Shown in pieces: positions 7,213-15,545 of a DNA stretch of 41,558 nt. The DNA is taken from the NCBI GenBank assembly GCA_022823505.1, contig JAJEIA010000057.1, positions 1-41,558 of the forward strand, given 5' to 3'. Position numbers and translations under genes: made by a program. The first letter of the stretch is position 1, and every line of letters begins with the position of its first letter. The stretch is from Dehalococcoidia bacterium (GTDB taxonomy: Bacteria; Chloroflexota; Dehalococcoidia; Lucifugimonadales; UBA3495). A model generated the notes under the pieces. It ran no database searches. It saw nothing but the letters and a program-made list of their open reading frames with translations, and was not told the DNA's origin.

Positions 7213-7635
7213 TTGACTACCGAACGAGGTGGAGTGTACCTGAAATATGCCCTGTTCTGCCGGGAAACCGAGGAGGGGGACGGGGATGACCTTAGTTTCA
7301 AGGGCGTCATTGACCTGGTGGACATCCCGATGCCGGAAGAGCCTCCCAGCGGGGACGGGCCTAGGGTACTCGCCGAGGTCGACGCCCAACTGGCATTCTG
7401 CATCGCCGGAGCCAACGCGGGCGTGCATACCCTGGAGGTGACCATACGGGCGCCGGGCGCAAGCCTGTCCAGCCCCCCACCCCAGGAAGTGACCTGGGAA
7501 GAGGGCATCTTCTTCCAGCGCTGGATCAAGCCCTTCCGCATCCCGGTAACGCGCCTCGGCCGCCACGTCGCCGCCATCGCGTTCGACGGAATGCCGCTCG
7601 GAGAGGCCAGTTTCCTGGTGCGGCTCAAGCCGTAA
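7213..7635 (+). CDS. DUF6941-like small beta-rich protein
   Basis: A 140-residue cytosolic protein of unknown function. The start is taken as the TTG at 7213, six bases after GGAG and downstream of the promoter at 7137-7165; a GTG at 7234 is an alternative. The opening VYLKYALFCRETEEGDGDDL followed by SFKGVIDLVDIPMPE resembles DUF6941 proteins, which begin with a 'yalfce..r...gkls..Gv.d' strand pattern, and the end, PVTRLGRHVAAIAFDG followed by FLVRL, gives the paired strands of that fold. No catalytic motif is visible. It is divergent from the thioredoxin-like gene and ends before two strong hairpins. The family call is by pattern memory only. Confidence 0.55.
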   Translation: MTTERGGVYLKYALFCRETEEGDGDDLSFKGVIDLVDIPMPEEPPSGDGPRVLAEVDAQLAFCIAGANAGVHTLEVTIRAPGASLSSPPPQEVTWEEGIFFQRWIKPFRIPVTRLGRHVAAIAFDGMPLGEASFLVRLKP

Positions 7636-7666
7636 ACCGCCGCCTGCGCCACAACCGCAAAGCAGT

Positions 7667-7690
7667 GGGGGCGACTGATCAGTCGCCCCC
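7667..7690. terminator. Perfect 24-base palindrome between convergent genes
   Basis: Arm GGGGGCGACTGA (7667-7678) and its exact reverse complement TCAGTCGCCCCC (7679-7690), 32 bases after the DUF6941-like stop and 44 bases from the stop of the Mo-hydroxylase gene. It probably serves as a bidirectional terminator. It shares the GGGGCGA...TCGCCCC form with 4314-4334 and 6101-6124. Confidence 0.6.
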
Positions 7691-7699
7691 ATGTGTTTC

Positions 7700-7713
7700 C
7701 CCGCTTAAGCGGG
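7700..7713. terminator. Second palindrome, CCCGCTTAAGCGGG
   Basis: A perfect 14-base palindrome nine bases after the 7667-7690 palindrome and 20 bases from the end of the Mo-hydroxylase gene on the minus strand. The two in tandem may form a double terminator; a DNA-binding site is an alternative. Confidence 0.45.
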
Positions 7714-7733
7714 AACACCGCATTTCAGCCCGG

Positions 7734-10079
7734 CTAACCGCCGTTCTTGCCCCACAGGGCTTCCAGCACCGCTCCCGGATTCATGGGCAGGCTCTCGAGC
7801 CGGGCGCCGGTCGCCCTGGCAATCGCGTTGCCAATGGCGGCCATGGGCGGAACCAGCGACACCTCTCCCACCCCGCGCACGCCCAGCGGATGGCCCGGAT
7901 TCGGCACTTCCACAATGACCGTGTCGATCATGGGCAGGTCCAGCGCGGTAGGCATGCGATAGTCGAGGAACGACGAGTTGAGCATCTGACCGTCGTTGTC
8001 GAAGAAGTACTCTTCATTCAGCGCCCAGCCGATGCCCTGGACGGCGCCGCCCTGGATCTGGCCTTCCACGTAGCTGGGGTGGATCGCCTTGCCGCAGTCC
8101 TGGATGGCTGTGAAGCGCAGCAGTTCCACCTTGCCGGTGTCGGGGTCGACCTCGACGTCGGCGATGTTGATGGCGAAGGCGTTGCCCACGCCGGCCGGAT
8201 TGGCCGCCCCATGGCCCACGATGGGACCACCGGTGCCGTTCAGCCGTCGGGCCAACTGGTCGAAGGTCATGCGCAGGGCGTCGTCGGAGCGGTGGGCCAG
8301 CGTGCCGTCATCCTGGTATTCCACGTCCTCGACCGGAACGTCCCAGATCCGCGCGGCGCGCTCGATCATCTGGCGGCGCACTTCCTCGCCGGCCTGGTAT
8401 ACGGCAGTGCCCATCTTGAAGGTGACTCCGCTGCCTCCGGCGCCGCTGCTGTAGCCGATACTGTCGGTGTCCACGATGGACGGCTTGATGCGCTCGGCCG
8501 GCAGTCCGAGGACCTCGGCCACGTGCATGGCCATGACGGCGCGGGAACCGCCGATGTCGGGGGAACCCTCGATGAGGCTCACCGTGCCATCGGGCATGAC
8601 GCTGGCGACGGCGGTGGCCGGACCGGTGCCGTTGAACCACGCGCCGGCGGCGATACCCCGACCGGTGACACGGCCGGGGGCCGATGGTTCGGGTACCGGC
8701 GAAGCCAGGTGCGGATGCTCCTGGGTGGCCTGCAGGATTTCCACCATGCCGATGCGGCGGAAGGCGGGGCCGCCGATCTGCCGGCTGCCCTCCCTGGACG
8801 CGTTGTTGAGGCGGAACTCCACCGGGTCGACTTCCAGCTTCTCGCACAGCTCGTCAATCGCCTGCTCGGCGGCGAAAGAAGCGGCCGGCGAACCGGGGGC
8901 GCGGTAGGCGGCAGCCTTGGGCACGTTGGTCACCACGTCGTAGCCCTCGACGAACCCATTCGCGATGTCGTAGGGGGCGAACATGGTGCGGCAGCCGCTG
9001 GGCACCGGAGATCCGGGGAAGGCGCCGGCTTCATAAATCAGGGTCGCCTCGGCCGCGGTGAAACGGCCGTCGCGAGTGCCGCCGACCTTGACCTTGATGT
9101 GACTGCTGGAGGTGGGGCCGGTGCCGGTGAAGACCTCGGTCCGGGTCATGGCGATCTTGACGGGGCGGCCGGTCTTGCGGGCCAGCGCACCAACGACGGG
9201 CTCCAGGTAGCAGCCACCCTGGCCCTTGCCACCGAAGCCGCCGCCGATCTCCATGGGGACCACATTCACCTGGCCCACGGACACGCCCAGGATGCGGCTG
9301 GTGTGGTCGCGCAGGGCAAAATGGCCCTGGCTGCTGGCCCAGATGGTCACGGTGCCGTCGGTGTTCCAGCGCGCGGTTGCCGAGTGCGGCTCGATGTAAC
9401 CCTGGTGGACCTGGCGGGTGTGGTACTCCCGCTCGACGATGACGTCGGCTTCGGCGAACCCCGCCTCCGGGTCGCCTGAGGTGAACTGGAAGTGGTTGGA
9501 CACGTTGGAGCCGCCGGCGCCCTCTTCGGCCCAGCCGCCCGAGCGTTGCGCCGGGTTGGACAGGGTCATCAGACGCTCATGGACCGCCGGAGCGCCGTCG
9601 GCCATGGCCTCCTGGGCGGTGAGCACGGCGGGCAGGACCTCCCAGTCCACTTCGATCAGCGCCAGGGCTTCCTCCGCCAGGTGCGGCGAGTCGGCGGCGA
9701 TGGCGGCCACGGCATGGCCTCGGTAGAGCGCCTTTTCGCGAGCCATCACGTTGCGGCTGTAGAAACCGTAGTTGACCGCGGCTCCCTCCTCCTGGTCCTT
9801 GATCTCGGCGGACACCTCGGGGAAATCGGCCGAGGTTACGACCGCATGAACACCGGGCAGGGCCAGAGCTTTGCTGGCATCAATGCCGCGAATGCGGGCG
9901 TGGGCGTGAGGACTGCGCAGGATCTTGCCGTGCAGCATGCCCGGCAGGTGAATGTCGGCGGCGTAACGGGCGCGGCCCATGACCTTGTCCGGCCCATCAT
10001 GGCGGACCGGTCGCGTGCCGACCACGCGGTAATTTTCCTCGGGATCGGAGAGGACGATGTTGGGTTTGTAATCGAGCAT
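7734..10079 (-). CDS. Xanthine dehydrogenase-family molybdopterin-binding large subunit (orphan)
   Basis: Catalytic large subunit of a molybdenum hydroxylase (xanthine/aldehyde/CO dehydrogenase family), 781 residues from the ATG at 10079, which follows GGGAGG; the frame upstream is only an extension. Visible blocks are RVVGTRPVRHDGPDKVMGRARYAADI (entry of the a/b hammerhead domain), LRSPHAHARI, EIGGGFGGKGQGG (Moco-binding loop), AAYRAPGSPAASFA where many relatives have AYRG, and the catalytic glutamate in RGVGEVSLVPP (Glu739). The C-terminus is typical. Enzymes of this family normally need a [2Fe-2S] subunit and an FAD subunit; neither is encoded on either side. The substrate is unknown; GGGFGGKGQ with AYRA does not settle it. 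It is convergent with the DUF6941-like gene. Confidence 0.9.
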   Translation of the reverse strand: MLDYKPNIVLSDPEENYRVVGTRPVRHDGPDKVMGRARYAADIHLPGMLHGKILRSPHAHARIRGIDASKALALPGVHAVVTSADFPEVSAEIKDQEEGAAVNYGFYSRNVMAREKALYRGHAVAAIAADSPHLAEEALALIEVDWEVLPAVLTAQEAMADGAPAVHERLMTLSNPAQRSGGWAEEGAGGSNVSNHFQFTSGDPEAGFAEADVIVEREYHTRQVHQGYIEPHSATARWNTDGTVTIWASSQGHFALRDHTSRILGVSVGQVNVVPMEIGGGFGGKGQGGCYLEPVVGALARKTGRPVKIAMTRTEVFTGTGPTSSSHIKVKVGGTRDGRFTAAEATLIYEAGAFPGSPVPSGCRTMFAPYDIANGFVEGYDVVTNVPKAAAYRAPGSPAASFAAEQAIDELCEKLEVDPVEFRLNNASREGSRQIGGPAFRRIGMVEILQATQEHPHLASPVPEPSAPGRVTGRGIAAGAWFNGTGPATAVASVMPDGTVSLIEGSPDIGGSRAVMAMHVAEVLGLPAERIKPSIVDTDSIGYSSGAGGSGVTFKMGTAVYQAGEEVRRQMIERAARIWDVPVEDVEYQDDGTLAHRSDDALRMTFDQLARRLNGTGGPIVGHGAANPAGVGNAFAINIADVEVDPDTGKVELLRFTAIQDCGKAIHPSYVEGQIQGGAVQGIGWALNEEYFFDNDGQMLNSSFLDYRMPTALDLPMIDTVIVEVPNPGHPLGVRGVGEVSLVPPMAAIGNAIARATGARLESLPMNPGAVLEALWGKNGG

Positions 10080-10139
10080 AGAGCGGCGACCTCCCGGGAG
10101 ATGTGGGGTGTGTAGGCAGTGGCAGTAATTTACCACAAT

Positions 10140-10163
10140 GGGGCAGCCCTTTCGGACTGCCCC
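10140..10163 (-). terminator. GGGGCAG hairpin after the secreted-protein gene
   Basis: GGGGCAG (10140-10146) and CTGCCCC (10157-10163) with two further pairs after one mismatch and a TTTC loop. It lies 33 bases downstream of the minus-strand secreted-protein gene. The T-tract is poor, so termination is likely but not certain. Confidence 0.5.
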
Positions 10164-10195
10164 TGCTCGGCGGAAAGCAGCGACCGGTGGGTGGT

Positions 10196-10804
10196 CTAAC
10201 CGCGATGCCCGCGGCCGCCCCAGCGGGTATCGCTATCGCCGCCACCATCGCCTCCCTTGTGGCCGTGCCTCCGGGAAACCTCCGGCAGCGAGTCGGGTCG
10301 GTCGTCGTGCCAGTCGCTCAGGGCGTCGGACTCGTCCTGGGTCAACTTTTCGTTCTCGACCAGTTTCGTCAGCCAATCGTCCACTTTGTCAGAGTCAGAG
10401 GTACCGGCGAGGCGCAGTGCCAGCGGTCCTGAGTTGCTGGGCCGCTGGTCGAACCAGTCGTTGGCGGCGGTGGCCTGGTCCGCAGTGAGCGTCTCGTCGT
10501 CTTCCAGGTCCGCGATGTATTCCTCGAACCGGGTGTTCGCCCGTTCGTCCGAGGCGGTGGCGAACGCGCTGTCCAGGTCGGTGCGCTCGACGCCCAGTAT
10601 CTCGGCGACGCGGTTCAGCCAGGTATCGTTGCCACCGTAGTGGCCTCCAACCCGTTGCTCGAACAAGCGGCCCTTCCCAAATGGTGCGCCATGGCTCACA
10701 TTGGATGCGAACACGGTGCCAAACGTGAGCCCGACGGCGAGCAAGGCCACCGATGCGGCGACTACGAACCAGCGCTTCCGTATTCCCTTGATCCTGTTGA
10801 ACAT
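10196..10804 (-). CDS. Secreted or membrane-anchored protein with internal LTxDxxxAxxxWxxxRP repeats
   Basis: A 202-residue exported protein. The ATG at 10804 has GGAGGT five bases upstream; the in-frame ATG at 10816 would place that site inside the gene. Residues about 1-14 are basic (FNRIKGIRKRW), then a hydrophobic segment VVAASVALLAVGLTFGTVFA forms a signal peptide or anchor. The exterior part has an ILGVERTDLDSAFATA helix and two related units, ETLTADQATAANDWFDQRP and EKLTQDESDALSDWHDDRP, followed by a His/Gly/Asp-rich tail. Similar 'ILGV..L..A' plus 'LT.eQA....W...RP' repeats occur in unnamed secreted proteins of Chloroflexota. It follows the sensor kinase gene on the same strand after 86 bases, so it may be a target or partner of that system. 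No enzymatic motif is seen. Confidence 0.75.
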   Translation of the reverse strand: MFNRIKGIRKRWFVVAASVALLAVGLTFGTVFASNVSHGAPFGKGRLFEQRVGGHYGGNDTWLNRVAEILGVERTDLDSAFATASDERANTRFEEYIADLEDDETLTADQATAANDWFDQRPSNSGPLALRLAGTSDSDKVDDWLTKLVENEKLTQDESDALSDWHDDRPDSLPEVSRRHGHKGGDGGGDSDTRWGGRGHRG

Positions 10805-10890
10805 TCTGACCTCCATTGCCGCAGTCTGACTTGGTTTGCCTCATGGGCCGGCGGCTATGGCAAAGAGAATATTGGGCTGATGTTTAGAAT

Positions 10891-12339
10891 TTATGAATCT
10901 GCAACGGGGAGATCAAACCCGAAGCGGCTGCCCGATCCCTCCTCGCTGTTCACCCAGATGGCGCCGCCATGGGCCTCCACCAACTGCCGCGCGATGGTCA
11001 AGCCCAGGCCGGAACCGCCGGTGGCGCGATCCCGCGACGGGTCCACCCGGTAGAGGCGGTCGAACACATAGGGCTGGGCCTCGACGGGAACGCCGGGGCC
11101 GGTGTCGGCCACCGTCACACGCACGGTGTCCTCGATACGCTCGGCGATAACGGATATGCGACCCGCCGGGGGAGTGTGCGCCACGGCATTGTCCAGCAGG
11201 TTTACCAGCACCTGCTCGATGCGAAGGCGATCCAGCTCCAACATCGGCAAATCATCCTCCAGGGAGACAGATAGGTCTACGGATGCAGTTTCGGCACGAG
11301 GCCGAAACGATTCGCCCACCTGTGTCACAATTTCGGCGATCGACACCGGCGCCACGACAAGTTGAAAGTCCCGGGACTCCGTTGACGCCAGCAAGCGGAG
11401 GTCGTCAACCAGGCGGTTCAGGAACATGGCCTGCCGGTGCATGGCGTCCATCGTTGATGCGTCGGGCTCCAGGACACCGTCCTGCACCGCCTCTATGTGA
11501 CCCTGCATGTTGGTGAGCGGGGTACGCAACTCATGGGCCACGTCGGCGACCATGTTGCGACGCTGGCGTTCGGAATCCTGCAGGGCATCGGCCATGCTGT
11601 TGAAGGCGCGCCCGAGTTCCGAAACTTCGTCGTTGCCTCGCACCGCGGCCCGGCTGGACAGGTTGCCGTTGCCGAGTTCACGCGCCGCCACGGTCAGGCT
11701 GCTGATGGAGGCCAGCATTCGCCGCGACATGAGGATCACCAGCAGGATGCCCGCGACGCCGGCGGCAACGCCCGCGATGCGCAGGGCGCGCGCCACGGCG
11801 TCGGCGAACCGGGATAACTGAGGCTCAGCGTCGGACGTGGAACCACCTTCCGGAACCATTGGCCCTCGGGGGACGAAGCCGCCACGACCGCGCGGGGCCA
11901 CCGCCGCCGAGCCGATCAGCGTATCGCCCGCCACAATCGGCGCGAAAAACTGGGGCGGCACCGGGCGATCGTGCTCACTCCCGTGTTCGCGAAATATCCT
12001 TCCGAGCCTCTCGCGACCCCTGGGGCCGTCGTGGTCGAGAGCGCTGTCCGCAACCACATTGCCATGGGCATCGATCACGACGATTTCACGCTCCGTCTGG
12101 AAACTGACCCGATCAACGAAACGCTGAACTCCGTCCCAGCCGCCGTTGGTGGCGTGGAACTCAGCCAATGCTACGACTATGCGCCCGGCACGCACTCGGT
12201 CCTGTTCCGCCTGGACGCTGGTTACCTCCCGCTCAGCGACTTTCCCGGTAAAAACCGCCACCGACCCCAGGGCCAACGCCAGTATGACGGCAAACCCCAG
12301 CGCCAGACGCCACCGCAGGCCGAAGCGCCACCTAAGCAT
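10891..12339 (-). CDS. Sensor histidine kinase (BaeS/CpxA-like)
   Basis: Membrane-bound sensor kinase of 482 residues. The start is the ATG at 12339, which overlaps the response regulator stop by eight bases. Order: TM1 ([20 protein letters not shown], about 8-27), an extracytoplasmic domain of about 145 residues with a His/Arg/Asp-rich stretch and a [10 protein letters not shown] loop, TM2 ([17 protein letters not shown]), a HAMP linker, then HisKA with the phospho-acceptor His269 in [13 protein letters not shown], and the HATPase domain with N box ([10 protein letters not shown]), G1 (DTGPGV), F box and G2 ([10 protein letters not shown]). This layout matches envelope-stress and cation-sensing kinases, but the signal is unknown. 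The pair with the OmpR-type regulator and the secreted repeat protein suggests an envelope-responsive module. Confidence 0.92.
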   Translation of the reverse strand: MLRWRFGLRWRLALGFAVILALALGSVAVFTGKVAEREVTSVQAEQDRVRAGRIVVALAEFHATNGGWDGVQRFVDRVSFQTEREIVVIDAHGNVVADSALDHDGPRGRERLGRIFREHGSEHDRPVPPQFFAPIVAGDTLIGSAAVAPRGRGGFVPRGPMVPEGGSTSDAEPQLSRFADAVARALRIAGVAAGVAGILLVILMSRRMLASISSLTVAARELGNGNLSSRAAVRGNDEVSELGRAFNSMADALQDSERQRRNMVADVAHELRTPLTNMQGHIEAVQDGVLEPDASTMDAMHRQAMFLNRLVDDLRLLASTESRDFQLVVAPVSIAEIVTQVGESFRPRAETASVDLSVSLEDDLPMLELDRLRIEQVLVNLLDNAVAHTPPAGRISVIAERIEDTVRVTVADTGPGVPVEAQPYVFDRLYRVDPSRDRATGGSGLGLTIARQLVEAHGGAIWVNSEEGSGSRFGFDLPVADS

Positions 12340-13018
12340 CGCCGAACCGGTAGCCAACGCCGTGTACCGTCTGCACGTAGCGGGGTTTACGCACGTCGGG
12401 CTCGATCTTGCGCCGCAGATTGGCGATGTGCACATCCACCGTGCGGTCGTACCCGTCGAAGTCGTAACCGAAGACCCCCTCGATGATCTGATCGCGGGAG
12501 AACGGCCGGCCGGGCTGGGATGCCAGCATGGCGAGCAGCCGGAACTCGGTAGGGGTCAGCGACGGTTTCCCGTCTCCCCGGACGACGGTCTGCGTTTGGA
12601 AGTCAATGGTGATGCCGTCGAATTCGACCCGTGCCGACTCGGCGGCCGGCCGACGTGAAGTTCGACGTAACACCGCGCGAACCCGAGCCGCCAGCTCGCG
12701 AGGGCTGAATGGCTTCACGATGTAGTCATCAGCGCCCAGATCCAGGCCGGCCAGGCGGTCATCCTCGTCGACGCGAGCGGTCGCCATGATGATGGGAACG
12801 TCGGATTCCTGGCGCAGCGCCCGGCAGACCTCCATCCCGTCCAGACGGGGCAGCATCAGGTCGAGAACGATCAGGTCGGGGTGGTCGGTGCGGGCGGCAT
12901 TGAGGCCGGCCACGCCGTCGCCCGCAATCGACACGGTGTGGCCGTCGCGCTCGAGGTAGAGCCTGATAATCCGCGCGATGCCCGGATCGTCCTCGATAAC
13001 CAAGATGTCGTGGGTCAT
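12332..13018 (-). CDS. OmpR/PhoB-family response regulator
   Basis: DNA-binding response regulator of 228 residues from the ATG at 13018; the open frame extends further upstream but that part has no receiver similarity. The receiver domain has the acidic pocket Glu9/Asp10/Asp11, phospho-acceptor Asp53 in IVLDLMLP, switch Thr80 and Lys102 in IVKPFSP. The C-terminal winged helix shows [37 protein letters not shown] and the closing [11 protein letters not shown]. It is translationally coupled to the kinase. No strong Shine-Dalgarno precedes the ATG. Target genes are not evident, though the downstream secreted protein is a natural candidate. Confidence 0.95.
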   Translation of the reverse strand: MTHDILVIEDDPGIARIIRLYLERDGHTVSIAGDGVAGLNAARTDHPDLIVLDLMLPRLDGMEVCRALRQESDVPIIMATARVDEDDRLAGLDLGADDYIVKPFSPRELAARVRAVLRRTSRRPAAESARVEFDGITIDFQTQTVVRGDGKPSLTPTEFRLLAMLASQPGRPFSRDQIIEGVFGYDFDGYDRTVDVHIANLRRKIEPDVRKPRYVQTVHGVGYRFGDA

Positions 13019-13124
13019 GCTGGAAACGGGTCCGTTGAATGGAGTTGTCGGATACCAGCATAAAGACGAGGCAACGATTTGAGCAAACCGGCTCCCGGGC
13101 GAAATCTCACCGGAACGAACACGA

Positions 13125-13142
13125 GACGCCGCATACGGCGTC
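13125..13142 (-). terminator. GACGCCG hairpin after the diaphorase pair
   Basis: GACGCCG (13125-13131), loop CATA, CGGCGTC (13136-13142), a perfect 7-bp stem 20 bases past the stop of the NuoF-like gene on the minus strand. The flanking T content is modest. Confidence 0.45.
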
Positions 13143-13161
13143 GGCTTGCAGACGCGCCGGG

Positions 13162-14778
13162 CTATCGGCGCGGATTCGGGCCCAACGTGTCCCCATAAAA
13201 GTGCAACAGGCTGGTTACCGGATTGCCGGCCATTTGCCCCAGGCCGCAAAGCGAGGCCGCGCCGACGATCTCCGCGAGATCGCGCAGGTCCCGTATGTCG
13301 TTCTCGCCGGTTTCTCCGGCGGCAACCCGGTCGAGTGCTTCTGCGATGCGCGGAGTACCCTCCCGACAGGGAGTGCACTTGCCGCACGACTCGGCGGCGT
13401 TGTACCGGCTGAGACGCGCCGCCACCTCAGCCGGTGAGACCTGATCGTCGAAAACGGTGATGCCGCCGGCGCCCATCACCACGCCACTGGAGTGAAGCAT
13501 TCCCGGCCGCAGCGGCACGTCCAGCTCGCTGGCCGGCAGCAGCCCGCTGGATGGTCCGCCCACCGCCGCGAACCCCAGCGTGCGTCCTTCCGGTACGCCC
13601 CCGCCGACGAGGTCGATCACCTGCCGGACCGAGGTGCCCATCGGCACCTCGGCCAGACCGGGCCGCCGCACGGCGCCGCTCAGCGACACCAGGCGTGTCC
13701 CTCGCGCTTCATTCAGCCCGACCGATCCGAAACGGCGCGCGCCGCCCCTCAGAATTGCCGGCAGGTTGGCCAGCGTTTCCGCGTTGTTGATGACCGTCGG
13801 CTCCCCGTACAGTCCCGCGTCGGTGGGAAACGGTGGCCGCAGGCGGGGTTCACGGCGACGCCCTTCCACGGTGTTGAGCAAAGTGGTTTCCTCACCGCAA
13901 ACGTAGCCGCCGGCGCCGCGTCGTATGGTGACGGCGCAGTCGAATCCGCTGCCCAGCACGTCGTCGCCCACCAGGCCGGCCGCTTCGGCAGCCGAAAGGG
14001 CGGCCGCCATGCGATCGGCCGAAAGATCCGCCTCCGCGTTGACGTAGATCACCACGTTACCCGCGCCGGCGGCGTAGGCGGCAATGACGGCGCCTTCAAT
14101 GATGCGGTGAGGGTTGCCCTCCATCAGGTGACGGTCTTTGAAGACCCCGGGCTCGCCCTCTTCCGCATTGACCACCAGATGCCGCCGGATGGCATTGACC
14201 CGACGGGCCGCCTGCCATTTGCGCGCCGCCGGAAAGTAGGCTCCGCCACGGCCCAACAACCCGGCGTCCAGGACCAAGGCGACCACTGCCTCGGGGAGCA
14301 TCGACAAGGCTTCGGCCAGCCCCAGGTAGCCGGAACCGGCCACGTAATCGTCCAGCGATGCAGGGTCAACGCTGCCGATGCCTTCCATAAGGGCGATGTG
14401 CTGAGCCGAGAAGAACCCCTCCAAATCAGCCTTGGGACGCACCCGTTCGGGCATCCCGCCATCGACCGCAGCGGCAATTTCCGAGAGGTCGCCGTCACCG
14501 GCAACGTGATCGAAAAAGCTCTCCGTGCCGTCGGGAAGTTCCACAATCACCTGCGTCGCCGCGAAACAGGCGCCGTCGCAGCCGGCTGCGACTACGGCCA
14601 CATCGTTCCGGCCTTGAAACGATTGGATCAGCCGTCGATGAACCTCTTCGGCCCCTACCGCCTGACTGCAATGGCCCCACTGCACAGCCACCCGAATGCT
14701 CGCCGACGACCCGGCGCGGCGCTGGAGCGTCCCGTCGCGCACCGCATTCCAGGATGACCGGCGATCCGGCGTGGTCAT
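13162..14778 (-). CDS. NuoF-like NADH-binding iron-sulfur subunit (FdsB/HoxF-type diaphorase)
   Basis: NADH- and FMN-binding flavoprotein of 538 residues. It has an N-terminal thioredoxin-like ferredoxin domain (about 25-100; Cys37 and the GCDGAC pair near 67-71), then the FMN/NAD domain with GRGGAYFPAARKWQAA and VVNAEEGEPGVFKDRHLM, a SLBB segment, and a C-terminal [4Fe-4S] site with Cys465, Cys468, Cys471 (SCGKCTPCREG) and Cys511 (ASLCGLGQ). The added N-terminal domain separates it from complex I NuoF and matches diaphorase beta subunits of NAD-linked formate dehydrogenases (FdsB) and soluble hydrogenases. It overlaps the NuoE-like gene as ATGA. No formate dehydrogenase, hydrogenase or complex I gene lies in the window, so the electron partner is unknown. 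Confidence 0.88.
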   Translation of the reverse strand: MTTPDRRSSWNAVRDGTLQRRAGSSASIRVAVQWGHCSQAVGAEEVHRRLIQSFQGRNDVAVVAAGCDGACFAATQVIVELPDGTESFFDHVAGDGDLSEIAAAVDGGMPERVRPKADLEGFFSAQHIALMEGIGSVDPASLDDYVAGSGYLGLAEALSMLPEAVVALVLDAGLLGRGGAYFPAARKWQAARRVNAIRRHLVVNAEEGEPGVFKDRHLMEGNPHRIIEGAVIAAYAAGAGNVVIYVNAEADLSADRMAAALSAAEAAGLVGDDVLGSGFDCAVTIRRGAGGYVCGEETTLLNTVEGRRREPRLRPPFPTDAGLYGEPTVINNAETLANLPAILRGGARRFGSVGLNEARGTRLVSLSGAVRRPGLAEVPMGTSVRQVIDLVGGGVPEGRTLGFAAVGGPSSGLLPASELDVPLRPGMLHSSGVVMGAGGITVFDDQVSPAEVAARLSRYNAAESCGKCTPCREGTPRIAEALDRVAAGETGENDIRDLRDLAEIVGAASLCGLGQMAGNPVTSLLHFYGDTLGPNPRR

Positions 14779-15305
14779 GGGGCAGCGTTCCCCATCCAGG
14801 CGGTCAGTTGCCCCTCATCGACACGGCCGCGCCAGGCTCCGTTGATCCGAACCGCCGGAGCCAACCCGCACAGGAAAGCGCACGCGGTGGCGGATACGCC
14901 GATCACGTCGCCGGGATCCGCGCGTTGCATAGCTTCGGCCAGGAGCCGTTCGCCGCCGGCCTGCCAGCAGGCCAGGCCCGTGCACACTACGATGGTGAGT
15001 TGCCGGGGCGGATCGAGCAGCAGTTCGGAATAGGAGGTGGCCGCGCCATAGATCTCAGAGGCCGGAACGCGCAGATGCCACCCCACGACCTGCAACGCCC
15101 ACTCCGGCAAGTAGCCGTGTTCGTGCTGCAAAAAGTGCAGAACCGGCAGCAGGTTGCTCCGGTTGCGGTCCGGGAATTGGTTTCGCAGGGCGCTCCGCAA
15201 TCCGGATTGAAGCCCCCGACGTTCGGCGTCCGCCGCCCCGTCGCTTGCAGGGTCGACTTCTTCGTCGCGACGGCGTCGACGTCCCATTCCTTCTCCGGCC
15301 ACCAT
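14775..15305 (-). CDS. NuoE-like 24 kDa [2Fe-2S] subunit (FdsG-type)
   Basis: Thioredoxin-fold [2Fe-2S] protein of the 24-kDa complex I/FdsG family, 176 residues from the ATG at 15305. The cluster ligands are Cys108 and Cys113 (VCTGLACW, C-x4-C) and Cys142 and Cys146 (TACAFLCG, C-x3-C). LLPVLHFLQHEHGYLPEWAL is the usual helical lead-in and GAATSYSELL the usual linker. The N-terminal 30 residues are basic and variable. A perfect TATAAT ends six bases before the 15305 ATG, which suggests a leaderless message; the ATG at 15287 with GGAGAAGGA in front is the alternative start. The gene is translationally coupled to the NuoF-like gene, forming an NADH-oxidising electron input module. Confidence 0.85.
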   Translation of the reverse strand: MVAGEGMGRRRRRDEEVDPASDGAADAERRGLQSGLRSALRNQFPDRNRSNLLPVLHFLQHEHGYLPEWALQVVGWHLRVPASEIYGAATSYSELLLDPPRQLTIVVCTGLACWQAGGERLLAEAMQRADPGDVIGVSATACAFLCGLAPAVRINGAWRGRVDEGQLTAWMGNAAP

Positions 15306-15311
15306 TTCGGG

Positions 15312-15320
15312 ATTATATCA
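15312..15320 (-). promoter_or_regulatory. Extended -10 promoter, leaderless configuration
   Basis: On the minus strand, TGA followed by TATAAT (15317-15312), ending six bases before the ATG at 15305, so the transcription start would fall on or next to the start codon. A recognisable -35 is absent, as expected for an extended -10 promoter. Confidence 0.5.
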
Positions 15321-15483
15321 GCCGTTACCGACGAAACAGATATGATCAACAAGTTGGTTGTGCATTGTTTCGAGGTGATACTGTAATGAAACGGTGGGCT
15401 ATAACCTTTTCGCTATGAAACATGGTTGCGTCAGGCTCATTGAGAGGGCTCGGAGGAAGATCATTCTGCCACTTTCCCTCGGT

Positions 15484-15512
15484 TTGACCCACTTCCGGCA
15501 CGTTGCTAACAT
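15484..15512 (+). promoter_or_regulatory. Sigma-70 promoter for the large alpha/beta hydrolase gene
   Basis: TTGACC (15484-15489), 17-base spacer, TAACAT (15507-15512). Predicted start near 15519, 27 bases before the ATG at 15546, with GGAGGA between. Confidence 0.6.
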
Positions 15513-15545
15513 CCCATCAACCGAGCCACGTCGCGGAGGATCGCC

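Noticed and set aside
7107..7718. Upstream extension of the thioredoxin-like gene to 7718
   Set aside because: It would cross the divergent DUF6941-like gene and its promoter, and the ATG at 7106 has a near-perfect ribosome site.
7665..9479. A 604-codon plus-strand open frame
   Set aside because: It is antisense to the molybdenum hydroxylase gene, whose motifs are clear, and its translation is Gly/Ala/His-rich with no known domain.
13019..13387. Upstream extension of the response regulator
   Set aside because: The added residues are Arg-rich and run into the NuoF-like gene; the receiver domain begins at the ATG at 13018.
13492..14757. A 421-codon plus-strand open frame
   Set aside because: It is antisense to the NuoF-like gene; a by-product of high GC codon use.
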